In this document: positions 43,910-55,914 of the stretch, piece by piece
Position numbering within the stretch: position 1 is the first letter of the stretch
Layout: each line of letters starts with the position of its first letter
Assembly: GCA_018296165.2 (NCBI GenBank)
Contig: JACKQL020000057.1
Coordinates: 62,001 to 126,000, forward strand
DNA from: Termitomyces sp. T153
Taxonomy: Eukaryota; Basidiomycota; Agaricomycetes; Agaricales; Lyophyllaceae
DNA length: 64,000 nt
Direction of reading: 5' to 3'
The notes under the pieces: model-generated
Databases searched by the model: none
What the model was told of the DNA's origin: nothing
What the model saw: the letters and a program-made list of their open reading frames with translations, nothing else
Translations under genes and position numbers: made by a program

Positions 43910-46900
43910 CTACTTTACTCCGCTTGTGATGTCCATGCCAGCTCTGCACACACAATTGCCAAACACTTCTGATGTCTATGGTCAACCCATGCCTGGAAAC
44001 CCTTATGATTCCTACAGCCCTGCCCAATTTGCCAAGGCACATTGAGTTGCAGACCTGACACCAAATGTCCCTTCCACTCTGGTTACACCCATATAACAGT
44101 TCTCTCCACAGACACCCTTCCCACCCATGCCCAACCCTACACCACTTCCGCAGACCACCTCCCACCCTTCCCCCACCCTATCTGCCAGCTCCGCTCCCCT
44201 GCAAAAGGTTGACCCTGACGTCACCAAAGCAGCATGCTAAACCCTGGCAACAATTTGACCCAATGATTGACAAACTTCTCTAGCACCACACCCCCACCCC
44301 CCAACCATAATAACACAAACCTGCTGCAAAAAATCACCTGTTGTGTGAAGAAGATCGCCAACCCTGCCAGAACAATGACAAGACCACTGAGAATGCACTT
44401 CCCCAAAGCCCACCTTTGGATCCACCAACCTACAAGCAACTTTGCAAGCTGTTAGGACAAACCCAGCAAGTCCCTAACAGCATCGTAACCCAATAGCGGG
44501 ACCCCACTACCATGCCAGCAGACCATCCAACACTCACCCACACCCACCCCCAAGAAATTCCACCCTCCCACACTAGCTCTGCCATCATTGGAATCAAGCT
44601 CAAGCTAGTAACCCCACCAACAACAGAGCAAGATCTCAAGACCAATGCTATGCCCAACCCCAGAAACCACCTCCAGAGTCAGTTAGGACCCCTTGGTTGA
44701 CTTGGCCATTACCTGCACCCAACAATTGGAAGGACTCCAATGCCTCCAACAACTCTGGAACAAGACCGAGGAATTCCCAAGCCCCAAGGTGGCCAAGAAA
44801 GGAAGGAACTCACACATCTGCCCACTGACTTGAGAACACACTCCAAAAGCACCCCCTTGATCTCCACAAAGCCACCTGAATGAATCACAACACCCTAACT
44901 TGCAATAAGGGACCACTCCGGGCACCCCCACAACTACTCTGGAACCCTCGCCCACTACATTGACAACTTCCCTCATTCAATCCAGAATCTCCGACATTGA
45001 AAGAAAAACACTCAGTGGCAACCCCCTCCGCACACCACCATCAGACAAGAACTCTGCCACCAAACTATGCCACCTCCAGCAAAAGAAACCCCAGCATTGG
45101 AGTTGCCCTGTCAGAACAAACTATAGGGAAAAGAGGATCCCATGGAGAGGAAAGCCCCACCATCATCTCCAAAACTGTTGATCAACCCTCTTGAGCTTCA
45201 AAAACCCCCCAACAATAAAGAACATATGCTCCAATGTCCCTAAAGGGCTTGCCTGCTAAGTGACTCAAGCGAGCTCGATGGTTCAAATAATGCCGTGCCA
45301 GGTCAAGGCCACCCCAACCAACCCCTCTGAGCCACTCCAAAGCCCCCCATGCAACTCTGGACCCTGGCAAAACAACTCTGGGGCCTTTACCCCAACTCCA
45401 ACATCCAATCCAGAGGAACTACAACACCAACCAAAATGACAATGCCCTGCAGCACCCACTCCACAATCACAAATTGCTGGATAACAACTCTGTGAAACCC
45501 CACCCATACACTGGGAGACATCTATCAAACCAGGACCACACCACCAGAACACCCAGAAATAAACCCCATATGAAGTAGCTTCTCCAGAGTGCCTTAAAAT
45601 TGCTGATGCCTCCCATAAGAAGCAATTAGTTTTTCCCCCATTGCTACCATCCCAAATCAACATCGGAAGGAGGCCGCAACCCCCCAATGACAACTCGACA
45701 TTGAAGAAAGTGCTGCCCCATTGGCAAGGGCATCACATGCCACAACCCACCCACAGGGCCCCAGACTCACCACTGTACTGCTCTCCTCCCCCAGCAAAAC
45801 GCTTCTCCAACAAGAGAATAAACTCCGGGACCCCCCAAGTAGTTTTCCCCCAAATTCCACAACACTCCCAGCAAAATCTAACCACACTGATGGAGATTGA
45901 TCCGGATGCCCAGAATGATGAGGCAGCCCCTCCAACTCCACCCCAACAATTAAGGAACTACTGATGCCTTCTAAAGAAGCAATACCTTTTCCCTGATCAG
46001 AACCTTAGTTGACCACCCCACAGTACCAAGACCTACCCCACCTCCATTTATAGCAACCTCCAGACTGCTCCAGAGCACAAATGTAAGAAACAACACTCTG
46101 AACCTGTGCAGACCAATCCTGCCCTGGAAAAGGATGAAAACTGCTGACTGATGCTCCGAGCCCACCCCAAACTAACCCTGCCCTAACCCATTGAGTGTAA
46201 AAGAGCTCTGCCAGCAAGGCCAACACTCTGCCAACCCTCACACCACCCCATTACTGGCTCCACCCTAGGAAGGGATGAAAGACCACCAAACCCCATGACC
46301 CCAACCCCTGCACTGCCTTCATAGCACTGGCCCCGCACACTCTGCCAACAAACCAGTAACTCTTAGGCCCTCAATACAGTCTCCCAACACAACTCCACCA
46401 AAAGAACTACCTACCTCAAGAGGAATAATTCATGGGATGACAGCCCCCAAAACTCCCCCTCACTCTGGAGCCCCTCCACTAGGATAAGACAGTCACCAAC
46501 CAAACCCTGCACTGCCTCCGCCAAAAAAGAGGCCTTCACCAATTCAACTCAGGCAGCACCTCAAGTTCTAGAGAATGACAGAACTACATAAGACCTCTCT
46601 AACCGCCTCCGGACTTACCCTTGGCCAGGAACGGAGAGCAAGGTTGCATAAATGGCCTAGAACTCACAAACCTCAACTCTGGACCAGAAGAAACTCATTG
46701 AGACTGGCCACCCCGAACCCTGCCCCCTTGTCAACAACACTCCAGAGCACACCAAAACACCACCTGAGCACACCCATCCCTAAACACAATACTCCAGAGT
46801 GCAGCCTCAACCAGGGCCAACACTCTAGAGCGCAGCAAGGCCTGAACCCAGTACACCTCTGACAAAATACAATTCTCCAGAGCTCAACAAACCCCCACCA

Positions 46901-47450
46901 CATGCAAACCCACTAAAACACAAAGCCCAGATACCAACAACCAAAGGATGGTGACACCCACCCTAAGGGAGTACCTCTGCACCCACACTAATCCAACCTA
47001 CAGCATAGCTAGCCTGTGGAACAGGCCCCCAACAAACTATTACAAGGACCACCTCACACCAGGACCACACCTCTATGCCGCCAAGGGTCAATCCACCAGA
47101 AGGCCTCCACCCCTCTGCAAGCCACACTAACAGAAAAAACAAAACCACTAGCCACCATCAAGTGCACTCCAAAGATTTGGAGGTCCACCCCCCCTAACCA
47201 GCACAATGCTTGACCCCGCCGCAGACAGGGAACAGCCCCTACAACTTGGGTCCAAAACCCTGAGGACCAAGCCCAACAATGCTGCCGTCAACACCCCAAA
47301 GCATGATGGAACCCTGCAGAAGGACCTCCCACATCTTGTCAAGCCTTGGGACTCCCTCCCACAATACTCCACCAAGTCCCACAATGACCCCAGGACTAGC
47401 CAACACAGATGGCAAACAAGGGGCTTAACCCCCACCTCTGAACTTACTAG
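43910..47450 (+). other. Interior of E1 without recognisable pol
   Basis: The first 115 codons after the ATG at 43929 resemble B1 gag only at the very start. The rest has short frames; I recognise no RT, RNase H or integrase motif. Relics: EVASPECLKIADASHKKQ (near 45579-45630), akin to the pre-RT linker of B1, and a short frame NKRINSGTPQVVFPQIPQ (near 45800-45860), with counterparts in E0 and E2. Four CTCCRGAG-like motifs lie at 46730-46880. The last about 100 bp (GGACTAGCCAACACAGATGG) match the end of B1 pol. Confidence 0.65.
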
Positions 47451-47625
47451 GGATTCAACTCCCACCTGCACCCCTGCATGTTTTTACTTACCCTCACACA
47501 CACTAAAGCTCACCACACGTGCCCAGGAGCATTGACCAAAATTGAATCAACAATGATATAATACAACAAAAAGGGGGTAGGTGACGGGGCACAGAGCAAC
47601 AAGAGGATGGAGTCCAACTGCTCCC

Positions 47626-49346
47626 TCAACCCCTCCCCCCCTTGGGAAACCCCCTCCCTTCCTCCCCAATCTTCAAATAGATCTCCATTTGGACCCACAC
47701 CACTGCTAGAACCTCCGCCAACTCTGGCAAGGCCTCCCCCGCATCCACCACCACCTCCCACCATGATCCTGGGGCCACTGTGTTGTGCTGCCAATGCCCC
47801 ACCAGCAACCTCCCCATCCTTGCCATTCCCTGCTGAAGCTCCAAAGGGTAATCCACAGACATCTGCATCAACCTGTCTTGGATTGACACCAGTGCCGTGG
47901 AGGCACCATCCAGGAGAACTTGGTGCTCCCACACCCAGCCTAACCAAAGACAATTCATGAGTAACAAAATGGAGAACTGGGGAGACACTTACAAAGGACC
48001 TCCGCATGGCCTGAGGCAGCCTCACTGGCCAGCCAATCCTCCCTCTGCCCCGCTGCCTCCAGCTCCACCCACAACAAACCACCCTCCAATGCCACCTACC
48101 ACCCCTCCACCACCTCTGTGGATTGTACCTCTCACTGTGTCAGATGCTCCCACAAACCCTGCACCTCCAATGCCTGCTCTGTCGCTACTTGCACTGAAGT
48201 GTCCCACTCCTGCTGCAGCGCCCCCTTCTCCCTCTGTGCCATGTCCAGATCCTCTCATACCCGTCGGAGCTCCCCCTCTTGCGCTGTCAATGCCATCATC
48301 AAAGCCTCCACCTGTCAACACAGGAAAACCTCCATGATTGAAGGCAGGGGCTCTGAGGAACTTGAAGCCTGTCCCAATGGCACACCCGAGGTAGGAGAGT
48401 AAAAGTGAGGCCCCAGAGGCCCTGCTATCAACTAGTGTCCCCGTGGCCTCTTGCTGGGCCCCACCTCCGACAGTGGAGAGGCCCTCTGCTTCCCCTTATC
48501 CACTGCTGCTAGCACCCCCTCTCTCCACCCGCCCCGTGGAGGTCCCACCTTCCCCGCAGATTGCCCTGCACCCCCCTCCTCTGACACCCTGGCCTTCTGC
48601 ACCTTGCCCAGTTGTCCCCACACCCAACTCTTGTCCCACCCCTGCTCTGCAGCAATGCATGCCACCTGCCACTCCAACAAAATTGAGCACTTCTCATGCC
48701 TTGCACAGCATGGAAGGCACACAGAGGTGTCATGTCATGAGCCTGCAGAGGGCCCATCGAATTCGCACAGCTTGCCCCACCAAGCACAAAGGGTACACTA
48801 CAACCAAACAATCAGGAAACATGACCAAAAGGGCTTGAAAACTACTGGAGCCTGGTTCAAACACCACTCCAGCATTGGGGGGCCCCAAGCCTGTGCCAAT
48901 GCCCTTGCAAACTCCTCTGCCATCACCTCTGCCTGCAGAACTTGCTGCACCTGTGGAACTCCCTCCCTGCCCCCTGCCACCAAACTTGACTCTGCAAGAT
49001 GAACTCTAGTCTATCCCAAGCCCCTCTCTTGAGTAGAGCCCCCAGAAGAGCCCAACACCATTGTGACCCACCCTGCAAGGCTCTGTCAACTACCCCCAGA
49101 GAACAGATAGACACTACTTACAACCCCGTACATGGCACTGACCCAACGCCAGCACTCAAACTCCTCCCCCTCACTATTGTACACCACCACCTTGTCTGCA
49201 TTGGAAAACCATGGAGCTGAGTGATTGGAATGGAAGAAATTTTTGGGGGAACTCCAGGGTATGTCCAAGTCTTTTAATTGATTGGGAAGAACCCTCTGAC
49301 AAAGTGGCAACCATGCTTTGACCTTCGCCTCCCACACCACCATCAC
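47626..49346 (-). pseudogene. Antisense Zn2Cys6-like coiled-coil gene of E1
   Basis: The ATG at 49346 gives MMVVWEAKVKAWLPLCQRVL, then FSNADKVVVYNSEGEEFECWRW and SAMYGVVSSVYLFSGGS before a stop. AEEFARALAQAWGPPMLEW leads to an intron (48845-48798). Right after it come CTLCAWWGKLC and, 15 residues on, CLPCCARHEKC (48797-48687), a CX2CX6C pair. EWQVACIAAEQGWDK and a KGKQRASPLSEVGPSKRP basic stretch follow, then coiled coil to about 48000. A second intron, 47992-47940, has a perfect GTAAGT donor and GGTTAG acceptor. The C-terminal block (VWEHQVLLDGAS, then ELQQGMARMGRLLVGHWQ) is open to the stop at 47626. One TGA lies inside the cluster linker. Confidence 0.7.
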
Positions 49347-49438
49347 TCACTGCAGATTGATCAATATTACTTGGCTTTGACTCCCATGCCCCTGCCGATC
49401 CCTGATCTGCACCCCGTGTCTCAAGGGTCTCAATGTTG

Positions 49439-51092
49439 AAAGGGGGAGTGATGTCATGACCCATTTCCTGGACCCCCGCACATCATCCAACAACCCCCCA
49501 CTCCCCCTGAACCTCCCCCAATGCCTTGCCAAACTTCCACAGTGCTCTGCACCTACTCCAGCTAACTCTGACGCATCTTCAGCTAACTCCAATGGCCCCC
49601 TGGCCAACTCCAACGTCTTCCCCACAGTCAGCAATGCTTCCCCTGGATCTTCTGAGCCCCTGGGACCATTCCCCCACCATGCCTGACCCCATTACATGTC
49701 ATCAACTCAACACCCTGGTTCCTCCGACTTACTTTGAAGTATCACAACAACCTCAGGATGGCCCATGTCACCAATTGATCCCATCAACATATCAATGTGG
49801 CCCACCCTCTAATCATAACTAACACCTGTCAACTCTGTCAAGCTCCACCACCACAGCCAACATTCCTGGAGCTCTCCAGTAGTCAGTATATAAGACATAG
49901 AGTAGCTCTTTGTACTCTAGTCTTGAGATTACCTGCCTAACCTGATGTGTTTCTGATTGTTTCTTCCCGTGTTTCATGTTCCATGTCTCATTTTCCTTAT
50001 TTTCAGTTTCCCAGTCTTGTCTTGTCTCTATTCTGTTGTCATTTCATTATTGTTCTGTGTCTCTGCCTGAATCTATTCTCATTCTTGTCTCATCTCCGTC
50101 TCATTTCATTTGACTCCATCTCATCTCATTTGATTCCATTTATTGTGTTCAAGTCCTCCCAACCATAATGCCCTCACAAACTCTGCGACTATGATTATGA
50201 ACCTCCAACACTCCTTCACCAACTTCAGACCTTGCTACATGCTTGGCTCCAAACCCTATCAATCCCCATTGATCCCCCATCAGAACTCTGGCTCTGCTCC
50301 TGTCATTTGCATAGCCTCCACCTCCTCTGCACCCACAATACTCATATACAGACTATGCCTGAACCCTGCCAAGCCTGTCCCCCTTCCCCACAACCCATCC
50401 TCTACTCCTCGGAACCTCCCTGGACTTGCTTGGATCAATTCCCACTAACTATCCTCACAAGTCCCCAGTGTTTAGAACACCTCCAAATGCTCAGTTGCCA
50501 GTGCAGGGAATCACATCCACCTAGTAAAGACTCACCCAGTGTAGCTGAGCCCCCATGGTCAGCAGAACCTGACAGTTTGTATCTCCACCTGAATCTATTC
50601 TTGTTCTCATCTCCATCTCATCTTGACTCTGTCTCATCTCATTTGATCTGTCCATCCATTGTGTTCCTATCTTTCCCAACCTTTAATGTCTTCACAAACC
50701 CTGCAATTACAATTACAAATCCCTGACACTCTTTAACCAACTCTGGACCTTGCTACATACTCAGCTCCAAACTCTATCCACCTCCGTTGATCCCCCATCA
50801 AACTCCAACTCCACTTCCATCACTTGTGTAGTCTTCAACTCTTCCACACCCACAATACTTGCATACAGACTTATGCCTGAACCCCACCAAGCCCATCCCC
50901 CTTCCCGCAGCTTGTCCCCTACTCCTCTGGACATCCCCAGACTTGCTCAGATCAATCTCCACCAACTATTCTCACAAGTCCCTAGTGTTTTGGGACACCT
51001 CCACATGCCCAGTTGTTAGTGTAAGGAATCACATCTGCCTGGTAAGGACTTGTCTAGTGTAGCTGAGCCCCTGTGGTCAGCAGAACCTGACA
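49439..51092 (+). repeat. Polypurine tract and compound 3' LTR of E1
   Basis: AAAGGGGGAGTGA (49439-49451) precedes an LTR at 49452-50574. Its first half matches the E1 5' LTR, but its second half, from the TATA box on, matches the LTRs of E2 (TCTTGAGATTACC). Directly after its end, 50575-51092 is the remaining right part of an E1-type LTR (TTTGTATCTCC...AGAACCTGACA). This fits an LTR of the E2 subgroup that inserted in the E1 3' LTR and then recombined with its left part. Confidence 0.75.
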
Positions 51093-51185
51093 CAACCCAA
51101 AGCCCCTCAACCTCCAACAGCAATCCCAATGGCAAAGAAAACACAACCCCACCTCAGTCACTCCAGACCAAATCACAACAGCTGC
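51093..51185 (+). pseudogene. pol: Island of B1-II pol between E1 and E2
   Basis: 93 bp of B1-II protease-RT linker remain between the two insertions. It begins with the right CAACC copy of E1 and ends with the left GCTGC copy of E2. It reads QPKAPQPPTAIPMAKK, a Pro-rich linker. Confidence 0.75.
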
Positions 51186-52329
51186 TGTCACAACCTGTTC
51201 CCTGGACCCCTGTACATTACCAACAAATCCCTGTCCCCCCAGAACCTCCCCTGACACTCCGTCGAACTTCCCCAGCACTCTGCACCTACTCCGGCTAACT
51301 CCGATGCATTCTCAGCTAACTCTGACAGCCTCCTGGCCAACTCCGATGTCTCCCCCACAGCTGCCGGCACTTCCCCTGGATCTTCTGAACCCCTGGGACC
51401 ACTCCCCTGCTGTGCCTGACCTCGTTACACATCATCAACTCAACACTCTGGCTTCTCCGACTTACCTTGGAGTATCATGACAACCTTGGAATGGACCATG
51501 TCAACAATTGATCCCATCAACATATCAACACAGCCCACCCTCTAGTTGTAACTGACACCTGTTGACTCCGTTGAGCTCTGCCAAGCCCTGCCACCACAGC
51601 TGACATCCTGGAGCTCTCCAGTAGTCAGTATATAAGATGTAGAGTAGCTCTTTGTACTCTAGTCTTGAGATTACCTACCTTACCTGATGTGTTTCTGATT
51701 GTTTCTTCCTGTGTTTCATGTTCCGTGTCTCATTTTCCTTATTTTCAGTCTCCCAGTCTTGTCTTGTCTCTATTCCATTGTCATTTTGTTATTGTTCCAT
51801 GTCTCTGCCTGAATCTATTCTCGTTCTTGTCTTGTCTCCATCTCATTTTGTTCAACTCCATCTCATCTTGTTTAATTCCATCTATCATGTTCAAGTCCTC
51901 CCAACCATAATGCCCTCATGAACTCTGCGATTACAATTATGAACCTCTGACACTCCTTCTCCAACTCTGGACCTCGCTACACACTTGGCTCTGAACCCTA
52001 TCAATCCCCATTGATCCCCCATCAGAACTCTGGCTCCACTCCCATCATTCGCACAGCCTCTGCCTCCTCTGCACCTGCAATACTCACATATGGACTTATG
52101 CCTAAACCCCACCAAGCCTGTCCCCTTCCCCGCAACCCATCCTCTACTCCTCCAGACCTCCCTGGACTTGCTCGGATCAATTCCCACTAACTATCCTCAC
52201 AAGTCCCCAGTGTTTGGAACACCTCCCAGTGCCCAGTTGTCAGTGCAGGGAATCACGTCCACCTAGTAAGGACTCACCCAGTGTAGCTGAGCCCCCGTGG
52301 TCAGTGGAACCTGGCATAATATCAAGACT
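51186..52329 (+). repeat. 5' LTR and primer site of E2
   Basis: TATATAA is at 51629-51635. The primer stretch reads AGTCTTGAGATT (51661-51672), one base different from the usual AGTCTTGATATT. The primer site at 52318-52329 is still AATATCAAGACT, so pairing has one mismatch. The LTR ends CCTGGCA at 52316. Confidence 0.85.
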
Positions 52330-55300
52330 CTACCTTACCCCATTTGTGATGTCCGCATGTGCCCCATACACACATTCGCTAAACAATTTCAATGTCTATG
52401 GTCGACCCATGCCTGGAAATCCTTATATGGCCCTAGCCCATTTGCCAAGGCACACTGAGTTGTGGATCTGACACCAAAATGTCCCTTCCACTCCAGTTAC
52501 ACCCATACAATGGCTCTCTCCACAGACACCCTCCCCAACCCATGCCCAACCCTACACCACTCCCACAAACCACCCTTCCTGTACCTTCTCTGCCAGCTCC
52601 ACTTCCCCACAAAGACTGAACCTGACATCACCAAGGCTTCACTCAGACCCCAGCAACAATTTGGTCCATTGCTCAACAACTTCTCTGACACCACACAACA
52701 GATCATCTGACTTTCATCCACAACCCTCCCCAAGAAAAGACCACCCTCCAAGCTAGCCCCACCATTGATTGGAATCAAGCTCAACCCAGCAGCCCCACCC
52801 ATAATAATGCAAGATTCCAAGACCAATGCTACACCCTGAATTATAGAAACCACTTCCAGAATCAGTTAGGACCCCCTGGCCGACTCGGCCATCACTTCTG
52901 CCCAACAAATGAAAGGAGCCTGATGCCTCTGACCTGACCCCAACAACCCTGGAACAAGACCAAGGAATCCCCAAGCTTCTAGGCAATCAAGGAAGAAAGG
53001 GATACACACCTCCACCCCAACCCTCAAAGCACAACCCCAAAATTAACAAGGAGAATCACAGCACCCTAACTCTCAATAAGAAACAACTCCAGAGTCCCAC
53101 CCACTACTTTGACACCCCCCCATTTGATCTGGAACCTCCAACATCGAAGATCCTTGATGCTGACCCTCCCCACACACCATCAGACATGGACCCCACCATC
53201 AGACTATGCCACCTCCCACAACAAGAACCCCCAGCATAGGAGTCACTCCACCAGAACAAACTATAGAAAAGATGGCCCTATACAAAGTAGTTCTCTGGAG
53301 TACTCTAAATTCGCTGACCTGTTCATATAAGGGAGAGAGAAGCCCCACCATCATCCCAGAGACCGTCAATCAACCCACTCAAACATCCTGATGACCCAAA
53401 GAGCATATGCTCCAACATCCTTGAAGGACTTCCCTGCCAGGATTGACAACCCAAATGATCCTGTGCTGACTTGAAGCTGCCCTGATCCACCCCTCTGACC
53501 CACTCCAGACCCTAGAAACACAACTCCAGGGCCGCCACTTTGACTCTGACGTCTAACTGAAGGGACCTACAATGCCAGCTCAACAATGAGGCCCCTGTAG
53601 CTCCTACCCCACAAGCATAAATCACCAACCACCAGCTCTGTACAACCCTGCCCCTATGCTGGAAGATGTCTATCAAGCAGGGACCACACCAATGGAGTAC
53701 CCAGAAATGGACCCCATGTGAAGTAATCTCTCCAGAGTACCCTAAAGTTGCTGATGCCTTTCCCAAGAAGCAAGCAGTGCTTCTCCCCATTGCCACCCAC
53801 CCTGAATCGACATCTAAAAAACCAAAGGATGTCATATGCCACAATTATGCCCTTGGAGTCCCAGCCCTGCCACCATCCCACTCCCCTCCCTCAACGCAAA
53901 ATGCTCCCCAAGAAGAGAATAAACTCTGGGACCCTTAAAGTAGCTCCCTCCCAAAATTCACAACACCTCTGGCAAATCCAACCACACCCGACAGAGACCA
54001 ACCCCAAAGCCAAGAATAATGAAGTGGCCCCACTGACTCTGCCCCAACAATCAAGGGACCAATGATGCCCTCCAAAGAAGTGACCAACCCCCACTCACAT
54101 TCACAACAATCTCCAGACTACTCCGGAGCACAAATGAAGAATTGCCCTGACTCCGCCATGACTCCCGGAGAGTCCAAACCAATGCTCCCCCATGACCAAC
54201 TTCCCTGCCACCCTCCAACAATTGTGAACGACCATCTCCCCCCAATGCAGCAAATATTTTGCACAGAGGGACAATGGCCAGACTCACCCAAAACCTCGGA
54301 AAGCAGCTAGACCTGCTCCCCCCATCCAAGCTTGGCTCCAGGAGCCACCGCCACTCTTATACAACAACTCTGCTGCTCAGTAGTAATGTCCATCAAACAT
54401 CTACTTATTGTGCTGACGCAAACCTAGAGGAAAACCCCCACTCCAGAGCTTCCCCTCCGATTCATGACACAACCCCACCAACAAGTTAAAACCCAATCCC
54501 AACCCCCGCATCGACCCCAGACCCCTGGTACTCATGCTTGGAATGGCAGACTGACAAAATGTGCCTCAGACCCCTTCCTCAGCCCTGCACCACCCCCAAA
54601 GCCAACACAACCAACAAACTCCCCACTGAGCAACCCTCATGTTGACTCCAGACTACTAACTTTTTCCCCAACAAAAGAAACACCTACCCCCAGAAGGAAC
54701 AACCCACGGGACAAGCCCCAAAGCATCTCCACTGGGGCGAGCCATTCCCCAACTGACCCCCACACTGCCCCTGCCCAAAGAAGCATCCACCAATACAACC
54801 TCAACAGACCTCCAAACTCTAGGGAGTGTCAGAAATACATAAGACCCCTCTGCCCGTCTCTGGACTTACCCTTGGCCAGAAAAGCGATGTCATGTAGATG
54901 ACCTAGAACCCACAAACCTTGACTCCAGACCAGAAGGAACTCATTGGGACTGATCACCCTGAACCCCTCCCCCTCATCATCAACACTCTGGAGCATACCA
55001 AAGCACCACCCGAGCATGCCCGCCCATAGATGCAATACTCCAGGGCACAACTTTGACCAGAACCAACACTCTGGAGTGCAGTAAAGCCCCGATCCCACGT
55101 GCTCTTCACCAGATACAATACTCCAGAGCTCGACAAAACCCCACCATGCACAACCCCACCAAAACGTAAACCTCTGAGCACCCCCAACCAAGGAATCGCA
55201 ACCCTCACCCTAAGGGAGTACCTCTGCCTCCATGCTGACCAAACCCACAGCATAGATGGCATGGAAAACAGCCCCCCACCAACTTACTACAGGGACCACC

Positions 55301-55800
55301 CTACCCTGGGAGCTCTGCCACTAAGCTGCCAGGGACTCCCTCCTCTGACTGACTACACCCCGAGGATGGACCTCACTCTGCCACCCCCACCATTGTTAAA
55401 AAGGACCTCTGCCACCCCACCACCCATGTCGGCATAAAGGCCGGACTGCTGGAAGACCTCTGCCCCTCCTGCCAGCTGCACCAACAAAAAGACCAAAGCC
55501 CTGACCACCCCAGATACATGTCAAAGACTTGGAGGTCCACCCCCTTGAACCAGCACAACGCACATCTCCACTGCAGACTGAAGAAAACCCCTACACCCTT
55601 GGTCTGAGACCTCGAAAATCAAATTCAGCAATGCCACCCAAAAATGCCACAGGACTCCGCAGAAAGACTCCCAACACCCCTGCCAAGCCTTGGGAACTCT
55701 TCCCATGGTGCTCCACCCCATCCCAACAACCCCAGGACTAGCCAACACAGATGGCATTAGTGGGCTTAACCCCTGCCTCTGGATCCACTAGGAATACAAC
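52330..55800 (+). other. Interior of E2 without recognisable pol
   Basis: A short frame from ATG 52350 (MSACAPYTHSLNNFNVYGRP) matches the E1 gag start and ends at 52471. After that I find no RT, RNase H or integrase motif. Two relics of the pre-RT linker occur, near 53283-53330 and near 53720-53775 (EVISPEYPKVADAFPKKQ). A CTCCRGAG-like motif recurs near 54984, 55037, 55067 and 55130. 55680-55800 matches the last bases of B1 pol. CpG is fairly frequent. Confidence 0.65.
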
Positions 55801-55914
55801 TCCCACCAGCACCCCTGAATGACAACAATACATTGGAAGTACAAAAAAATATAATACAAGGCAGAATGGGGCAATGAACTCAAAGATGACAAGAAGCGGG
55901 GCCTGACCACCCCC

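Larger units (their letters stand above)
42774..51092 (+). mobile_element. Family B2 element E1 (TSD CAACC)
   Basis: This is an insertion into B1-II pol flanked by CAACC at 42769-42773 and 51093-51097. Parts: 5' LTR 42774-43896, primer site, interior 43897-49451, polypurine tract, and a compound 3' LTR region (49452-51092). The interior has a short B-type gag start (ATG 43929, MSMPALHTQLPNTSDVYGQP) but no recognisable pol. Its last 2 kb hold the antisense gene. It keeps far more CpG than B1-II. Confidence 0.85.

Noticed and set aside
47607..48337. Proline-rich plus-strand frames at 47607-47960 and 47897-48337 (also 56062-56544)
   Set aside because: They are the complement of the antisense gene's coiled-coil and C-terminal exons. 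The minus-strand frame has matching introns and conserved blocks across copies, while the Pro-rich frame runs straight through the splice sites.
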